In this document: positions 56,273 through 64,000 of the stretch, piece by piece
Layout of the letters: each line of letters starts with the position of its first letter
Numbering within the stretch: the stretch's first letter is position 1
NCBI RefSeq assembly: GCF_001305965.1
Contig: NZ_JXQC01000003.1
Location: forward strand, 2,504,861-2,568,860
Source of the DNA: Erythrobacter sp. SG61-1L
GTDB lineage: Bacteria; Pseudomonadota; Alphaproteobacteria; Sphingomonadales; Sphingomonadaceae
Length of the DNA: 64,000 bases
Reading direction: 5' to 3'
Notes under the pieces: model-generated
The model's input: the letters and a program-made list of their open reading frames with translations, nothing else
Database searches by the model: none
What the model was told of the DNA's origin: nothing
Program-made: the position numbers and the translations under genes

Positions 56273-57745
56273 ATGGCAAAATTCGAACAGCCCAAGCTCA
56301 AGCCCCGCAACCGCAAGGTCAAGATCCTTGCCACCATCGGCCCCGCCAGCCGCGACCCGGAGATGCTCCGCCGCCTCGTGCTGGCCGGTGCCGACGCGTT
56401 CCGCGTGAACATGAGCCATGGGGACCATGCCACGCATGAGGAAACGATCAAGGCGATCCGTGCGCTGGAGAAAGATCTGGCCCACCCCATCGCCATCCTG
56501 TGCGATCTGCAGGGGCCGAAGCTGCGCGTCGGCACTTTCCGCCAGGGCGAGCGGGTGGTGATCCGCCACGGCAGCCATTTCACGCTGGACCGCAATCCCG
56601 AGCCGGGCGACGAAAACCGCGTCTGCCTGCCGCATCCGGAACTGTTCGGCATTCTGGAAAAGGGCCAGCGCCTGCTGATCGACGACGGCAAGATCCGCCT
56701 GCGCGTGATCCGGGCCGACGAGAACGAGATTCTCACCAGCGCCGAAGTGGGCGGCGTGATTTCCGACCGCAAGGGCGTGAACGTGCCCGACGCGGTGGTG
56801 CCCGTTCCCGCCTTGACCGAGAAGGATCGCAAGGACCTGGCCTTCGCCGTGAAGCATGGGGCGGACTGGATCGCCCTGTCCTTCGTCCAGCGTCCGGAAG
56901 ACGTGGCCGAGGCGCGCAAGCTGATGGGCGGCCACGGCGCCCTGTGCGCCAAGATCGAAAAGCCCGCCGCGATTGACCGGCTGGACGAGATCATCGAACT
57001 GTCAGACGCGGTGATGGTAGCGCGCGGCGACTTGGGCGTGGAGCTGAATCCCGAAGACGTGCCACCGCTGCAGAAGCAGATCGTCAATTGCTCGCGCAGC
57101 ATGGGCAAGCCGGTGATCGTGGCGACGCAGATGCTCGAATCCATGATCGAGAACCCCACCCCCACCCGCGCCGAAGTGTCGGACGTGGCCAATGCCGTCT
57201 ATGACGGGGCGGATGCGGTGATGCTTTCGGCCGAAACGGCGGCGGGCCAGTGGCCGGAAGAAGCCGTGGCGATGATGGACCGCATTGCCGCCAAGATCGA
57301 AGCCGATGCCAGCTATCGCACGCGCATCCGCTTCCACGAAACCCCGCCCGATCCGACCACGGCCGACGCGCTTTCCCACGCCTGCATGACCATTGCGGAA
57401 ACCATGCCGATTTCCGCCGTGGTGGTGTTCACCGGTTCCGGCTCCACCGCGCGCCGCGTTGCGCGCGAGAGGCCCGGCGTGCCGGTGCTGGTGCTCACCC
57501 CCGCGCTGCGCACCGCACGGCGCATGGCGCTGCTGTGGGGCACTCATGCCGTGGCCACGCGCGACATCGACAGTTTCGAGGAGATGGTGGCCAAGGGCAA
57601 GCGGATGGCCCTGCGCCATGGCATGGGCAAGGCTGGATCGCGGCTGGTGATGCTGGCAGGCGTCCCCTTCGGCACGCCCGGCTCCACCAACCTGCTCCAC
57701 GTCGTACGCCTGACCGGGGACGAGCTGGAACGCCACGGGGAATGA
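56273..57745 (+). CDS. pyk: Pyruvate kinase
   Basis: A 490-aa enzyme converting PEP and ADP to pyruvate and ATP. Motifs: KILATIGPASRDPEMLRRL, FRVNMSHGDH, CDLQGPKLRVG, AKIEKPAAIDRLDEI (catalytic Lys), VMVARGDLGVEL, and MLSAETAAGQWP. C-terminal regulatory domain present. It could be regulated by sugar phosphates in the usual way; no regulatory DNA element was seen. Confidence 0.96.
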   Translation: MAKFEQPKLKPRNRKVKILATIGPASRDPEMLRRLVLAGADAFRVNMSHGDHATHEETIKAIRALEKDLAHPIAILCDLQGPKLRVGTFRQGERVVIRHGSHFTLDRNPEPGDENRVCLPHPELFGILEKGQRLLIDDGKIRLRVIRADENEILTSAEVGGVISDRKGVNVPDAVVPVPALTEKDRKDLAFAVKHGADWIALSFVQRPEDVAEARKLMGGHGALCAKIEKPAAIDRLDEIIELSDAVMVARGDLGVELNPEDVPPLQKQIVNCSRSMGKPVIVATQMLESMIENPTPTRAEVSDVANAVYDGADAVMLSAETAAGQWPEEAVAMMDRIAAKIEADASYRTRIRFHETPPDPTTADALSHACMTIAETMPISAVVVFTGSGSTARRVARERPGVPVLVLTPALRTARRMALLWGTHAVATRDIDSFEEMVAKGKRMALRHGMGKAGSRLVMLAGVPFGTPGSTNLLHVVRLTGDELERHGE

Positions 57746-57748
57746 AGG

Positions 57749-57770
57749 TTTCACCGGACGGCCGGTGAAA
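57749..57770. terminator. Hairpin between pyk and the pentapeptide gene
   Basis: TTTCACCGG and CCGGTGAAA form a perfect 9-bp stem with an ACGG loop in the 59-nt gap between convergent genes. There is no T tract; a bidirectional terminator is possible. Confidence 0.5.
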
Positions 57771-57804
57771 CTCCTGCGCGCATGATGGCAGGCTTCGGCC
57801 CGCC

Positions 57805-58488
57805 TTAGCGAACGTTCAGGCCGACCTCGCTGAGGAGCTGCGCGGCCTGTTCGCGCGAAATCGTGGCACCGCGAAAGCGGGAGGCATCCCCCAGCCGCAC
57901 GCCGCCGATGTCCGCGCCGCGCAGGTCCGCGCCTTCAAAACCCGCGCCATCCAGCACTGCCTCGCGCAGGCTGCAATCCTCGAAGGTCGTCATTCGGAAA
58001 TCGCATTTGCGCAGATCGGCCTGCGAGAAGTCCACGCGCACAAGGCTGGCCTTTCTGAAGGAGCGGCCCGTCAGCCTGGCATTGACCAGCAGCGTCTCCG
58101 AGAAATGGAGATCGATGGCCTTCACTTCGGAAAAATCCGCGCCGGTGAGCTTGCAACCGACGAACCGCGTCCCTTCTAGCGTGCTGCGTTTCAGCGAGGC
58201 ATTGTTGAAATCGCAGCCTGTGAACACGGCTTCGGACAGGTCGCACCCGACAAGGCTGGCAAAGGCACCCCGGCAGGATCGCCAGCTGGTGCGATCCGCT
58301 CTCGCCCCGCTGAAATCGGTCCGGCGCAAATTGCATTGCTGGAAGGTCCACCCCGAAAGATCGAGCCGGGAAAGGTCCGCTTCTTCCAGATCGCAGCCGA
58401 TCAGCGTCTGCTGCCCTTTCAAGGCGCGGATTTCCTCGCGCGTCATGGCCCGGTCACGGATCGACTCGCCGGAAAAGAGGTCTTCCAT
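57805..58488 (-). CDS. Pentapeptide-repeat protein
   Basis: A 227-aa protein made mostly of A(D/N)Lxx-type repeats (ADLSRLDLSG, CNLRRTDFSG, ADLRKCDFRM, ADLRGADIGG), which fold as a right-handed quadrilateral helix. Such proteins can mimic DNA (Qnr, MfpA) or serve as scaffolds. No signal peptide. The N-terminal 30 residues and final 25 lie outside the repeats. Role unknown. Confidence 0.87.
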   Translation of the reverse strand: MEDLFSGESIRDRAMTREEIRALKGQQTLIGCDLEEADLSRLDLSGWTFQQCNLRRTDFSGARADRTSWRSCRGAFASLVGCDLSEAVFTGCDFNNASLKRSTLEGTRFVGCKLTGADFSEVKAIDLHFSETLLVNARLTGRSFRKASLVRVDFSQADLRKCDFRMTTFEDCSLREAVLDGAGFEGADLRGADIGGVRLGDASRFRGATISREQAAQLLSEVGLNVR

Positions 58489-58588
58489 CCGCCGGCTGTT
58501 AAACGCAGGCCCCCTGCCCGGCCAGACATGGCGGCTGTTTATGGGCAGAGAAAACCGCGCGGGCAATGCGGCGGCCTTGAACGACGCC

Positions 58589-59383
58589 CTAATCCATGAT
58601 CCGCGCCAGCCCGTCCGCCAGGGCGGCGCGGGACAGCTGGCCGAACTGGGTTTCCACGATCCGGCCCCGTGCATCCACGAACACAGTGGTTGGCAAGGCC
58701 GTGCTGCCCACCACCAGTGACAGGCCCGATGCATCGTCCAGCAGCACTGCCTCGCCTGAAATGCCCTGCCGTTCCAGATAGGCCTGCACAGTGCCCGCAT
58801 CTTCGCCCTGGCTGACCAGCAGGATCGGCACATCCGTGCGCGCGGCCTCTTGCGCCAGCATCGGCAGTTCGCGGCGGCAGGGCGGGCACCAGGTGGCCCA
58901 CAAATTCATCACATAGGGCTGGCCTTCAAGCGCGGAAGGGTCGAAGGGACGTCCCTCCAGATGCACCATTTGCGGCAGGTCCGGCATTGGCCGCGGCGCG
59001 GGGCTCAGCAGACTCGATCCGGCGAACCACAGCGCGGCAAGAGCACCCAGCATCGCCAGCGAACGGAGCAAGGCTACCCGATGCCTTACCCGCCATGCGA
59101 TGATTGCCGCAGCGCCAAGGAAGCCCGCCGGTCCAGAGAACCCACCTTCCCATATGGCAAGGACAGAGGCCCAATCCTGCGCAAAGGCGTCGTAGTGGGC
59201 AAGGACATAGGCCAGCCGCGCGGCCACGATCCCGCCAGCCAGCGCCAACCCGCCGGTTCTGGCCTGCAGGCCGAAGCGCGCGGCGATCCGGTCAAACCCG
59301 AACAGGAAGGCCATGATCAGGGCCAGCGCCAGCAAACGGTCGCTCGCGATCACCAGCGGTCCCAGCTGGATTATGCCCGGCAT
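58589..59383 (-). CDS. Fusion of an LGT-like membrane domain with a TlpA/DsbE-type thioredoxin domain
   Basis: A 264-aa protein. Residues 1 to about 125 hold four hydrophobic segments with an LGT-like pattern (LALIMAFLFGFDRIAARFG, GGIVAARLAYVLAHY, WEGGFSGPAGFLGAAAI). Residues about 135-264 form a thioredoxin fold with active site WATWCPPCRRELP and cis-Pro loop ALPTTVFVD. It probably reduces periplasmic disulfides while anchored. The membrane domain lacks the full lipoprotein-diacylglyceryl-transferase signature, so I do not infer that activity. It precedes the pentapeptide gene on the minus strand. Confidence 0.82.
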   Translation of the reverse strand: MPGIIQLGPLVIASDRLLALALIMAFLFGFDRIAARFGLQARTGGLALAGGIVAARLAYVLAHYDAFAQDWASVLAIWEGGFSGPAGFLGAAAIIAWRVRHRVALLRSLAMLGALAALWFAGSSLLSPAPRPMPDLPQMVHLEGRPFDPSALEGQPYVMNLWATWCPPCRRELPMLAQEAARTDVPILLVSQGEDAGTVQAYLERQGISGEAVLLDDASGLSLVVGSTALPTTVFVDARGRIVETQFGQLSRAALADGLARIMD

Positions 59384-59393
59384 TACGACTGCT

Positions 59394-60725
59394 TCAGCCC
59401 TGCGCCGCCCGTTCCAGGCGGGCGCGAGCCTCGCGCTCGCCGATCAGCGGCAGCAGGGCCTTCATGTCCGGCCCGGAATCGCGCCCGGTAAGGGCAAGGC
59501 GCAGCGGGTGGAACAGGCTCTTGCCCTTGCGCCCGGTCGCTTCTTTCAGTGCATTGGTCAGCACAGGCCACGGGTCTTCGTTCCAGGCCAGCAGGCGGGC
59601 CGCATCGGCCAGAAAGGCGCGATCTTCGTCTGAAAATTCAGCGGCCTCGATGGGGCCGGTGACGACCTGCCACCAATCCGCCGCCTCGCCCACATGGGCA
59701 AGGTTGGGGCGAATGGCCTGCCATGCTTCCTCGCCCATGCCTTCGGGCAGACGGTCCTGCACTTCGGCGAAAACCAGCTGGTGGACGATCCCGGAATTCA
59801 CCCGTTCCAGTTCCGCATCGTCGAAGCGGGCCGGGGCGCGGCCGAAGGTGGAAAGGTCGAAACTGTCGATCAGCGCGGCACGCTCGGCAATCGGCTCCAC
59901 CGCCTGAGACGTGCCCAGCCGCGCGAGCAGCGCAACCAGCGCCGCTGCTTCGATCCCGCGTTCACGGAAGGCATCCGCCCCCAGCGAGCCGAGCCGCTTG
60001 GACAATTTGCCCTCGCTCCCCACCAGCAGCGCCTCATGCGCGAAGCGGGGATGGGCAGCGCCAAGCGCGGCGAACATCTGGATCTGCAGCGCGGTGTTGG
60101 AGACATGATCCTCCCCGCGCAGCACGTCGGTGACGCCCATCTCGATATCGTCGATCGCGCTGGGCAGCATATAGAGCCACGATCCATCCGCGCGGCGCAC
60201 CACGGGGTCGGAAAGCTGGGCCGGGTCGAAATGCTGGGGCCCGCGAATGCCGTCTTCCCATTCGATGGCGGCGGAACGGTCCAGCTTGAAGCGCCAGTGC
60301 GGTGCAATGCCCTTCGCGGCATAATCCGCATGGTCCGCCTCGGTCAGTTGCAGAGCCGCCCGGTCATAGATCGGCGGCAGGCCGCGACCCAACAGCACTC
60401 TGCGCTTCAGTTCCAGTTCCTGCGAGGTTTCGTAGCAGCGATAGAGCCGCCCCTCGTCCACCAGATAGTTGAACTGCATCTGATAGAGCTGGAAGCGTTC
60501 AGACTGGCGCTCCTCCCCTTCCGGCTCCAGCCCCAGCCAGGCCAGATCGGCGCGGATCGCCTCGACATATTCCTCTTTGCTGCGCTCCTGATCCGTATCG
60601 TCGATGCGCAGCAGGAAGCGCCCGCCATGTTTCTTCGCCAGCATCCAGTTATGGAGCGCGGTGCGGATATTGCCGACATGCAGCCGCCCGGTGGGCGACG
60701 GGGCGAAGCGGGTAACGATGCTCAT
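59394..60725 (-). CDS. gltX: Glutamyl-tRNA synthetase
   Basis: A 443-aa class I synthetase. The HIGH motif is HVGN in FAPSPTGRLHVGNIRTAL; the KMSKS motif is KLSKR near residue 242. It has DDTDQERSKEEYVEAI and DVLRGEDHVSNT, typical of GltX. Alphaproteobacteria often carry two such enzymes, one charging tRNA-Gln as well; which this is cannot be read. Eleven nt upstream of the LGT/TlpA fusion, so probably in the same transcript. Confidence 0.95.
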   Translation of the reverse strand: MSIVTRFAPSPTGRLHVGNIRTALHNWMLAKKHGGRFLLRIDDTDQERSKEEYVEAIRADLAWLGLEPEGEERQSERFQLYQMQFNYLVDEGRLYRCYETSQELELKRRVLLGRGLPPIYDRAALQLTEADHADYAAKGIAPHWRFKLDRSAAIEWEDGIRGPQHFDPAQLSDPVVRRADGSWLYMLPSAIDDIEMGVTDVLRGEDHVSNTALQIQMFAALGAAHPRFAHEALLVGSEGKLSKRLGSLGADAFRERGIEAAALVALLARLGTSQAVEPIAERAALIDSFDLSTFGRAPARFDDAELERVNSGIVHQLVFAEVQDRLPEGMGEEAWQAIRPNLAHVGEAADWWQVVTGPIEAAEFSDEDRAFLADAARLLAWNEDPWPVLTNALKEATGRKGKSLFHPLRLALTGRDSGPDMKALLPLIGEREARARLERAAQG

Positions 60726-60756
60726 GCAGCGCCGTTAGCGGTTCGGCCCCGGCTTG

Positions 60757-62412
60757 TCATTTACTGCGGAAACTGTGCGTGATGGGATAGCGCCGGTCGC
60801 GGCCGAAATTGCGCATGCCCAGCTTCACGCCCGGGGGGGCCTGGCGGCGCTTGTATTCGGCGATGTTCAGCAGGTGCTCGATCCGTTCCACCGTCGCCCG
60901 TTCCAGCCCTTCGGCTGCAAGCTGGTCCACGCTCTTCTCATGCTCCACCAGCCCCATCAGGATACGGTCCAGCACCGGATAGGGCGGCAGCGAATCCTCG
61001 TCCTTCTGGTCGGGCCGCAGTTCCGCGCTGGGCGGCTTGTCGATGATGCGCTGGGGAATCACTTCGCCCGCCGGGCCCAGGCCGATGCGCGGCACAGCGG
61101 TGTTGCGCCACTTGGCCACGCCGAACACGGTCATCTTGTAGGCATCCTTCAGCGGGTTGTAGCCGCCGGCCATGTCACCATAGATCGTGGCATAACCCAC
61201 GCTCATCTCGCTCTTGTTGCCGGTGGTCACCAGCATCGGCCCGAACTTGTTAGAAAGGGCCATCAGCGTCACGCCGCGAATGCGCGACTGCAAATTCTCT
61301 TCCGTGATGTCCACCTGTGTATCGGCGAAACTGTCTTCCAGCATGGCGTCGAACCCTTCGACGGCGGGCTGGATCGGGATTATTGAATAACGGCAACCCA
61401 GCGCCTCGGCACAGGCCTTCGCATCGTCGAGGCTTTCCTGGCTGGTGAAGCGGCTGGGCATCATCACGCACCACACCCGCTCCGCCCCCAATGCATCCAC
61501 CGCGATGGCCGCGCAGACGGCCGAATCGATCCCGCCCGAAAGGCCGATCACCACGCCGGGGAAGCGGTTCTTGTCCACATAGTCGCGCAGGGCCAGCACC
61601 ATGGCGCACCAGGTTTCCTCTGCCTGATCGGTCAGCCCTTCCAACTCGCCCCGGTTGCAGTTCCAGCCGCGCGCGATCTTGGTCCACTTCGTCTCGACAA
61701 CCTGTTCTTCCCAGTCGCGCATCTGCACGGCCAGCGAACCGTCGCCATTGATGACGAAGCTGGCCCCGTCGAACACCAGTTCGTCCTGCCCGCCCACGCG
61801 GTTGAGATAGGCCATGGGAATGCCGGTATCCACCGCGCGGCGGCGGGCGATCTCGTCGATACGCAGCACGTCCTTGTCGATCTCGTAAGGGCTTCCGTTC
61901 ACGCAGATGAACAGGCCCGCGCCGAAATCGGCCAGATGGCGGCAGACATCCGGGTGCCAGATATCCTCGCAGATCGGCAGGCCCAGCATGGCGCCCCGGA
62001 ACAGCACCGGCTCCGGCAGGGGGCCGGGCGTGAAATAGCGCATTTCATCGAAGGTGCCGTAATTGGGCAGTTCATGCTTGAAGCGCGTAGCCGTGACGCG
62101 CCCGCCATCCAGCAAGGCCACGCCGTTATGCAGCGCCCCGTCGCGCACGAACACGCTGCCCACCAGCATGGCCGGGCCGCCATCGCCGGTGCACAGAGCC
62201 AGCCGCTCCATCTCCGCGGCCGCACGCTCGATCAGGGCAGGCTTCAGGATCAGGTCTTCGGGCGGATATCCGATCAGGTGCATTTCGGGAAAAACCACCA
62301 GATCGGTTTTACCTGCTTCCGCACGGACCCTGAGCATCGCTTCGGCATTGCCGGCAATATTGCCGACATTCTGGTTCATCTGGGCGAGCGTGATGGAGAG
62401 CGTATCGGGCAT
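60757..62412 (-). CDS. nadE: Glutamine-dependent NAD+ synthase
   Basis: A 551-aa two-domain enzyme. The N-terminal nitrilase-type glutaminase has a Glu in VVFPEMHLIGYPPEDL, a Lys in FKHELPNYGTFDE, and the nucleophile Cys in LPICEDIWHP. The C-terminal ATP-pyrophosphatase has LSGGIDSAVCAAIAVDALG and TTGNKSEMSVGY. It uses glutamine-derived ammonia to amidate deamido-NAD. The ATG at 62412 starts MPDTLSITLAQMNQNVG. 31 nt ahead of gltX, likely co-transcribed. Confidence 0.95.
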   Translation of the reverse strand: MPDTLSITLAQMNQNVGNIAGNAEAMLRVRAEAGKTDLVVFPEMHLIGYPPEDLILKPALIERAAAEMERLALCTGDGGPAMLVGSVFVRDGALHNGVALLDGGRVTATRFKHELPNYGTFDEMRYFTPGPLPEPVLFRGAMLGLPICEDIWHPDVCRHLADFGAGLFICVNGSPYEIDKDVLRIDEIARRRAVDTGIPMAYLNRVGGQDELVFDGASFVINGDGSLAVQMRDWEEQVVETKWTKIARGWNCNRGELEGLTDQAEETWCAMVLALRDYVDKNRFPGVVIGLSGGIDSAVCAAIAVDALGAERVWCVMMPSRFTSQESLDDAKACAEALGCRYSIIPIQPAVEGFDAMLEDSFADTQVDITEENLQSRIRGVTLMALSNKFGPMLVTTGNKSEMSVGYATIYGDMAGGYNPLKDAYKMTVFGVAKWRNTAVPRIGLGPAGEVIPQRIIDKPPSAELRPDQKDEDSLPPYPVLDRILMGLVEHEKSVDQLAAEGLERATVERIEHLLNIAEYKRRQAPPGVKLGMRNFGRDRRYPITHSFRSK

Positions 62413-62642
62413 AAAGGCAGGATTAGGCGGCCTTACCCGCGCGGGCAATCGCGAAGACGCGCACGCGCCGCAATGGTCCACACCCATCCGTGATTGCGAC
62501 TTTTCGGCTGCACTATTTCATCGTCATTTCAGCAATATGGCCACAGGTTCACGCGGCGGTCGCAACCTTGCCACTGGGTTTGAGTAGAGGCGACATAAAC
62601 ACCGAATAGGCGGAAGCCCTCTAATCCTTTGGGGGCGTAATC

Positions 62643-64000
62643 ATGACCGATCTGATTCCCGGCAACGGCTATTCCGATGGCGATGTCGATACCAATAACA
62701 CCGGCGGCGAAACGCTGTGGGACATTGCCGAAGCGCGTCATTCGCGCCGTTCGGTGATGCGCGGCGGCCTTGCTGCCAGCAGCGCGGCCTTCCTTGGCGG
62801 CGCCATGCTGTCGGGCTGCACCGACGATGTACTGGGCGGTGGCTCGGATGGCGGCAAGACCGTTGCCGTGAACCAGGAAATCGCGGTTTCCACCGGCCAG
62901 TCGGTTGAACTCACTGCCAGCTCGGCCGGCCAGTGGGCCCAGGTCGAAGGTCCGGAAGTAGAACTGATCACCGAAGAAGATGGCCGCATCTCCTTCATCG
63001 CACCGGCCGTCTCGAACGTCACCACTCTGGTCTTCTCGCTGCTGAACGGCATCGCGCGCGTGCTGGTAAGCCCCGCCAAGCTCAGCTTCCGGGCCGTCGA
63101 CAAGAACCGCGACGACATCGTGACCGTGCCGCAGGGCTATTCCGTCACTGTGATGACCCGCCTTGGCGACCCGATCGCCGCCAATGTCGCCGATTACAAG
63201 AATGACGGCACCGACACCGATTTCGACAAGCGCATCGGCGACCATGGCGACGCGCTGCACTTCTTCGGCATGAGCCAGACCGGCAAGCGTAACGAAAATT
63301 CGTCCAAGCGCGGCCTGATGGTGCAGAACCATGAGAACCTGAACGTCCAGTACCTCCACCCGAACGGCCCGACCAATGTCGGTTCCGGCCCGCGTCCGGA
63401 AGCCGAAGCGGTGAAGGAAATCGACGCACATGGCGTCAGCATCACCGAATACAAATCGGAACGCCGCGCCGGCTGGAACTGGGTGAAGGACAGCGCCTTC
63501 AACCGCCGCATCACGCCTAACACGCCGATGCAGTTCAACGGCCCAGTGAAGGGTTCGGATTTCCTGAAGACCACCTTCTCCACCGACGGCACGCAGGGCC
63601 GCGGCACCATCAACAACTGCGCCAACGGCCACACAGAATGGGGCACCGCCCTGACCTGTGAAGAAAACTGGGCCGGATACTTCAAGCGCAGCGGCGACGA
63701 TGCCCTGCGCAGCGCGCGCGAACTCACTTCGCTGCGCCGCTATGGCGTGACCGGCGGCAGCGGCAATTATGCCTGGTCCAGCGTAACGCCCGCCAACCCT
63801 TCCGACACACGCTTCCGCCGCTGGGATGCCCGCGCTAGCGAAGGGCTGACCGCCACGCAGGACTATCGCAACGAGCCCAACCAGATGGGCTGGGTCGTGG
63901 AAATCGATCCCTACGATCCCACCAGCAAGCCGCGCAAGCGCACGGCGCTGGGCCGCATGGGCCATGAAGGCGCATGGCTGGGCAAACTGGAAGCCGGCCG
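62643..64000 (+). CDS. PhoX-family (DUF839) alkaline phosphatase-like protein, cut by the window edge
   Basis: At least 452 codons, open at the right edge. Residues 35-60 carry a Tat signal (SRRSVMRGGLAAS then a hydrophobic stretch and SGC). A short domain follows (about residues 72-140: VAVNQEIAVSTGQSVELTAS, QWAQVEGPEVELI) that resembles a PKD/Ig-like module. The DUF839 phosphatase part then begins (VPQGYSVTVMTRLGDPI, DHGDALHFFGMS, RGLMVQNHENLN, ALTCEENWAGYF). PhoX enzymes are calcium/iron phosphatases exported by Tat. No clear Pho box was seen upstream. C terminus unknown. Confidence 0.87.
   Translation, partial: MTDLIPGNGYSDGDVDTNNTGGETLWDIAEARHSRRSVMRGGLAASSAAFLGGAMLSGCTDDVLGGGSDGGKTVAVNQEIAVSTGQSVELTASSAGQWAQVEGPEVELITEEDGRISFIAPAVSNVTTLVFSLLNGIARVLVSPAKLSFRAVDKNRDDIVTVPQGYSVTVMTRLGDPIAANVADYKNDGTDTDFDKRIGDHGDALHFFGMSQTGKRNENSSKRGLMVQNHENLNVQYLHPNGPTNVGSGPRPEAEAVKEIDAHGVSITEYKSERRAGWNWVKDSAFNRRITPNTPMQFNGPVKGSDFLKTTFSTDGTQGRGTINNCANGHTEWGTALTCEENWAGYFKRSGDDALRSARELTSLRRYGVTGGSGNYAWSSVTPANPSDTRFRRWDARASEGLTATQDYRNEPNQMGWVVEIDPYDPTSKPRKRTALGRMGHEGAWLGKLEAG

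Overview
The window reads as a chromosomal segment of a lignin-aromatic-degrading sphingomonad (Alphaproteobacteria, Sphingomonadales; Novosphingobium/Sphingobium-like). The reasons are high GC coding sequence, a full set of Sphingobium SYK-6-type Lig enzymes (LigA, B, C, I, J, K, U and a LigM-type O-demethylase), LigF-type GSTs, a LigD-type dehydrogenase, large TonB-dependent receptors, and typical alphaproteobacterial small genes (GapR/DUF2312, DUF1244). No rRNA, tRNA, CRISPR, transposase or prophage was seen.

Bases 1-3,700 hold a secreted PQQ-type sugar dehydrogenase, a Rieske oxygenase alpha subunit and a flavodoxin-like quinone reductase. Bases 3,720-11,180 are the protocatechuate 4,5-cleavage island. 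It has two divergent units: ligK-ligU-ligI leftward, and [DUF1932 dehydrogenase]-ligJ-[DUF2218]-ligA-ligB-ligC rightward. Together they take protocatechuate through CHMS, PDC, 4-oxalomesaconate and CHA to pyruvate plus oxaloacetate. Bases 11,300-18,500 are accessory: an aldo/keto reductase, a CmcJ/NvfI-like oxidoreductase, a Tat-exported dienelactone-hydrolase-like protein, a LigD-type SDR, three NTF2/SnoaL-fold proteins and a LigW-like amidohydrolase. Two paralogous TonB receptors follow (18.6-23.8 kb).

Bases 24,100-41,500 hold a GFA protein, a MetE-core methyltransferase, two consecutive GST-fold genes, a lipoprotein quinohemoprotein alcohol dehydrogenase, an aldehyde dehydrogenase, an AT-rich orphan gene, an amidohydrolase, a phosphatase-like gene, an SDR, a 63-aa gene, a LigF-like GST, an MDR reductase, an MFS transporter, a TauD-type dioxygenase, a VOC protein, ligM and an alpha/beta hydrolase. 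LigM would make protocatechuate from vanillate while producing 5-methyl-THF, which the MetE-core protein could use. A 19-bp palindrome lies upstream of both ligM and the second TonB receptor. A second palindrome type lies in the ligK/DUF1932 divergent region and in the metE-like/GST divergent region. Both hint at small regulons.

From about 41.6 kb the window turns to housekeeping and general genes: FkbM methyltransferase, GNAT, nitronate monooxygenase-like, katG, aspartokinase, ubiG, bestrophin, a yebC-DUF3147-ruvC-ABM-arsC-like-glpQ-like string, gapR-like, DUF1244, pyk, pentapeptide protein, an LGT-like/TlpA fusion, gltX, nadE and a truncated phoX-like gene at the right edge. Dispersed REP-like inverted repeats lie in several intergenic gaps, including one inside the ligU-ligI gap.
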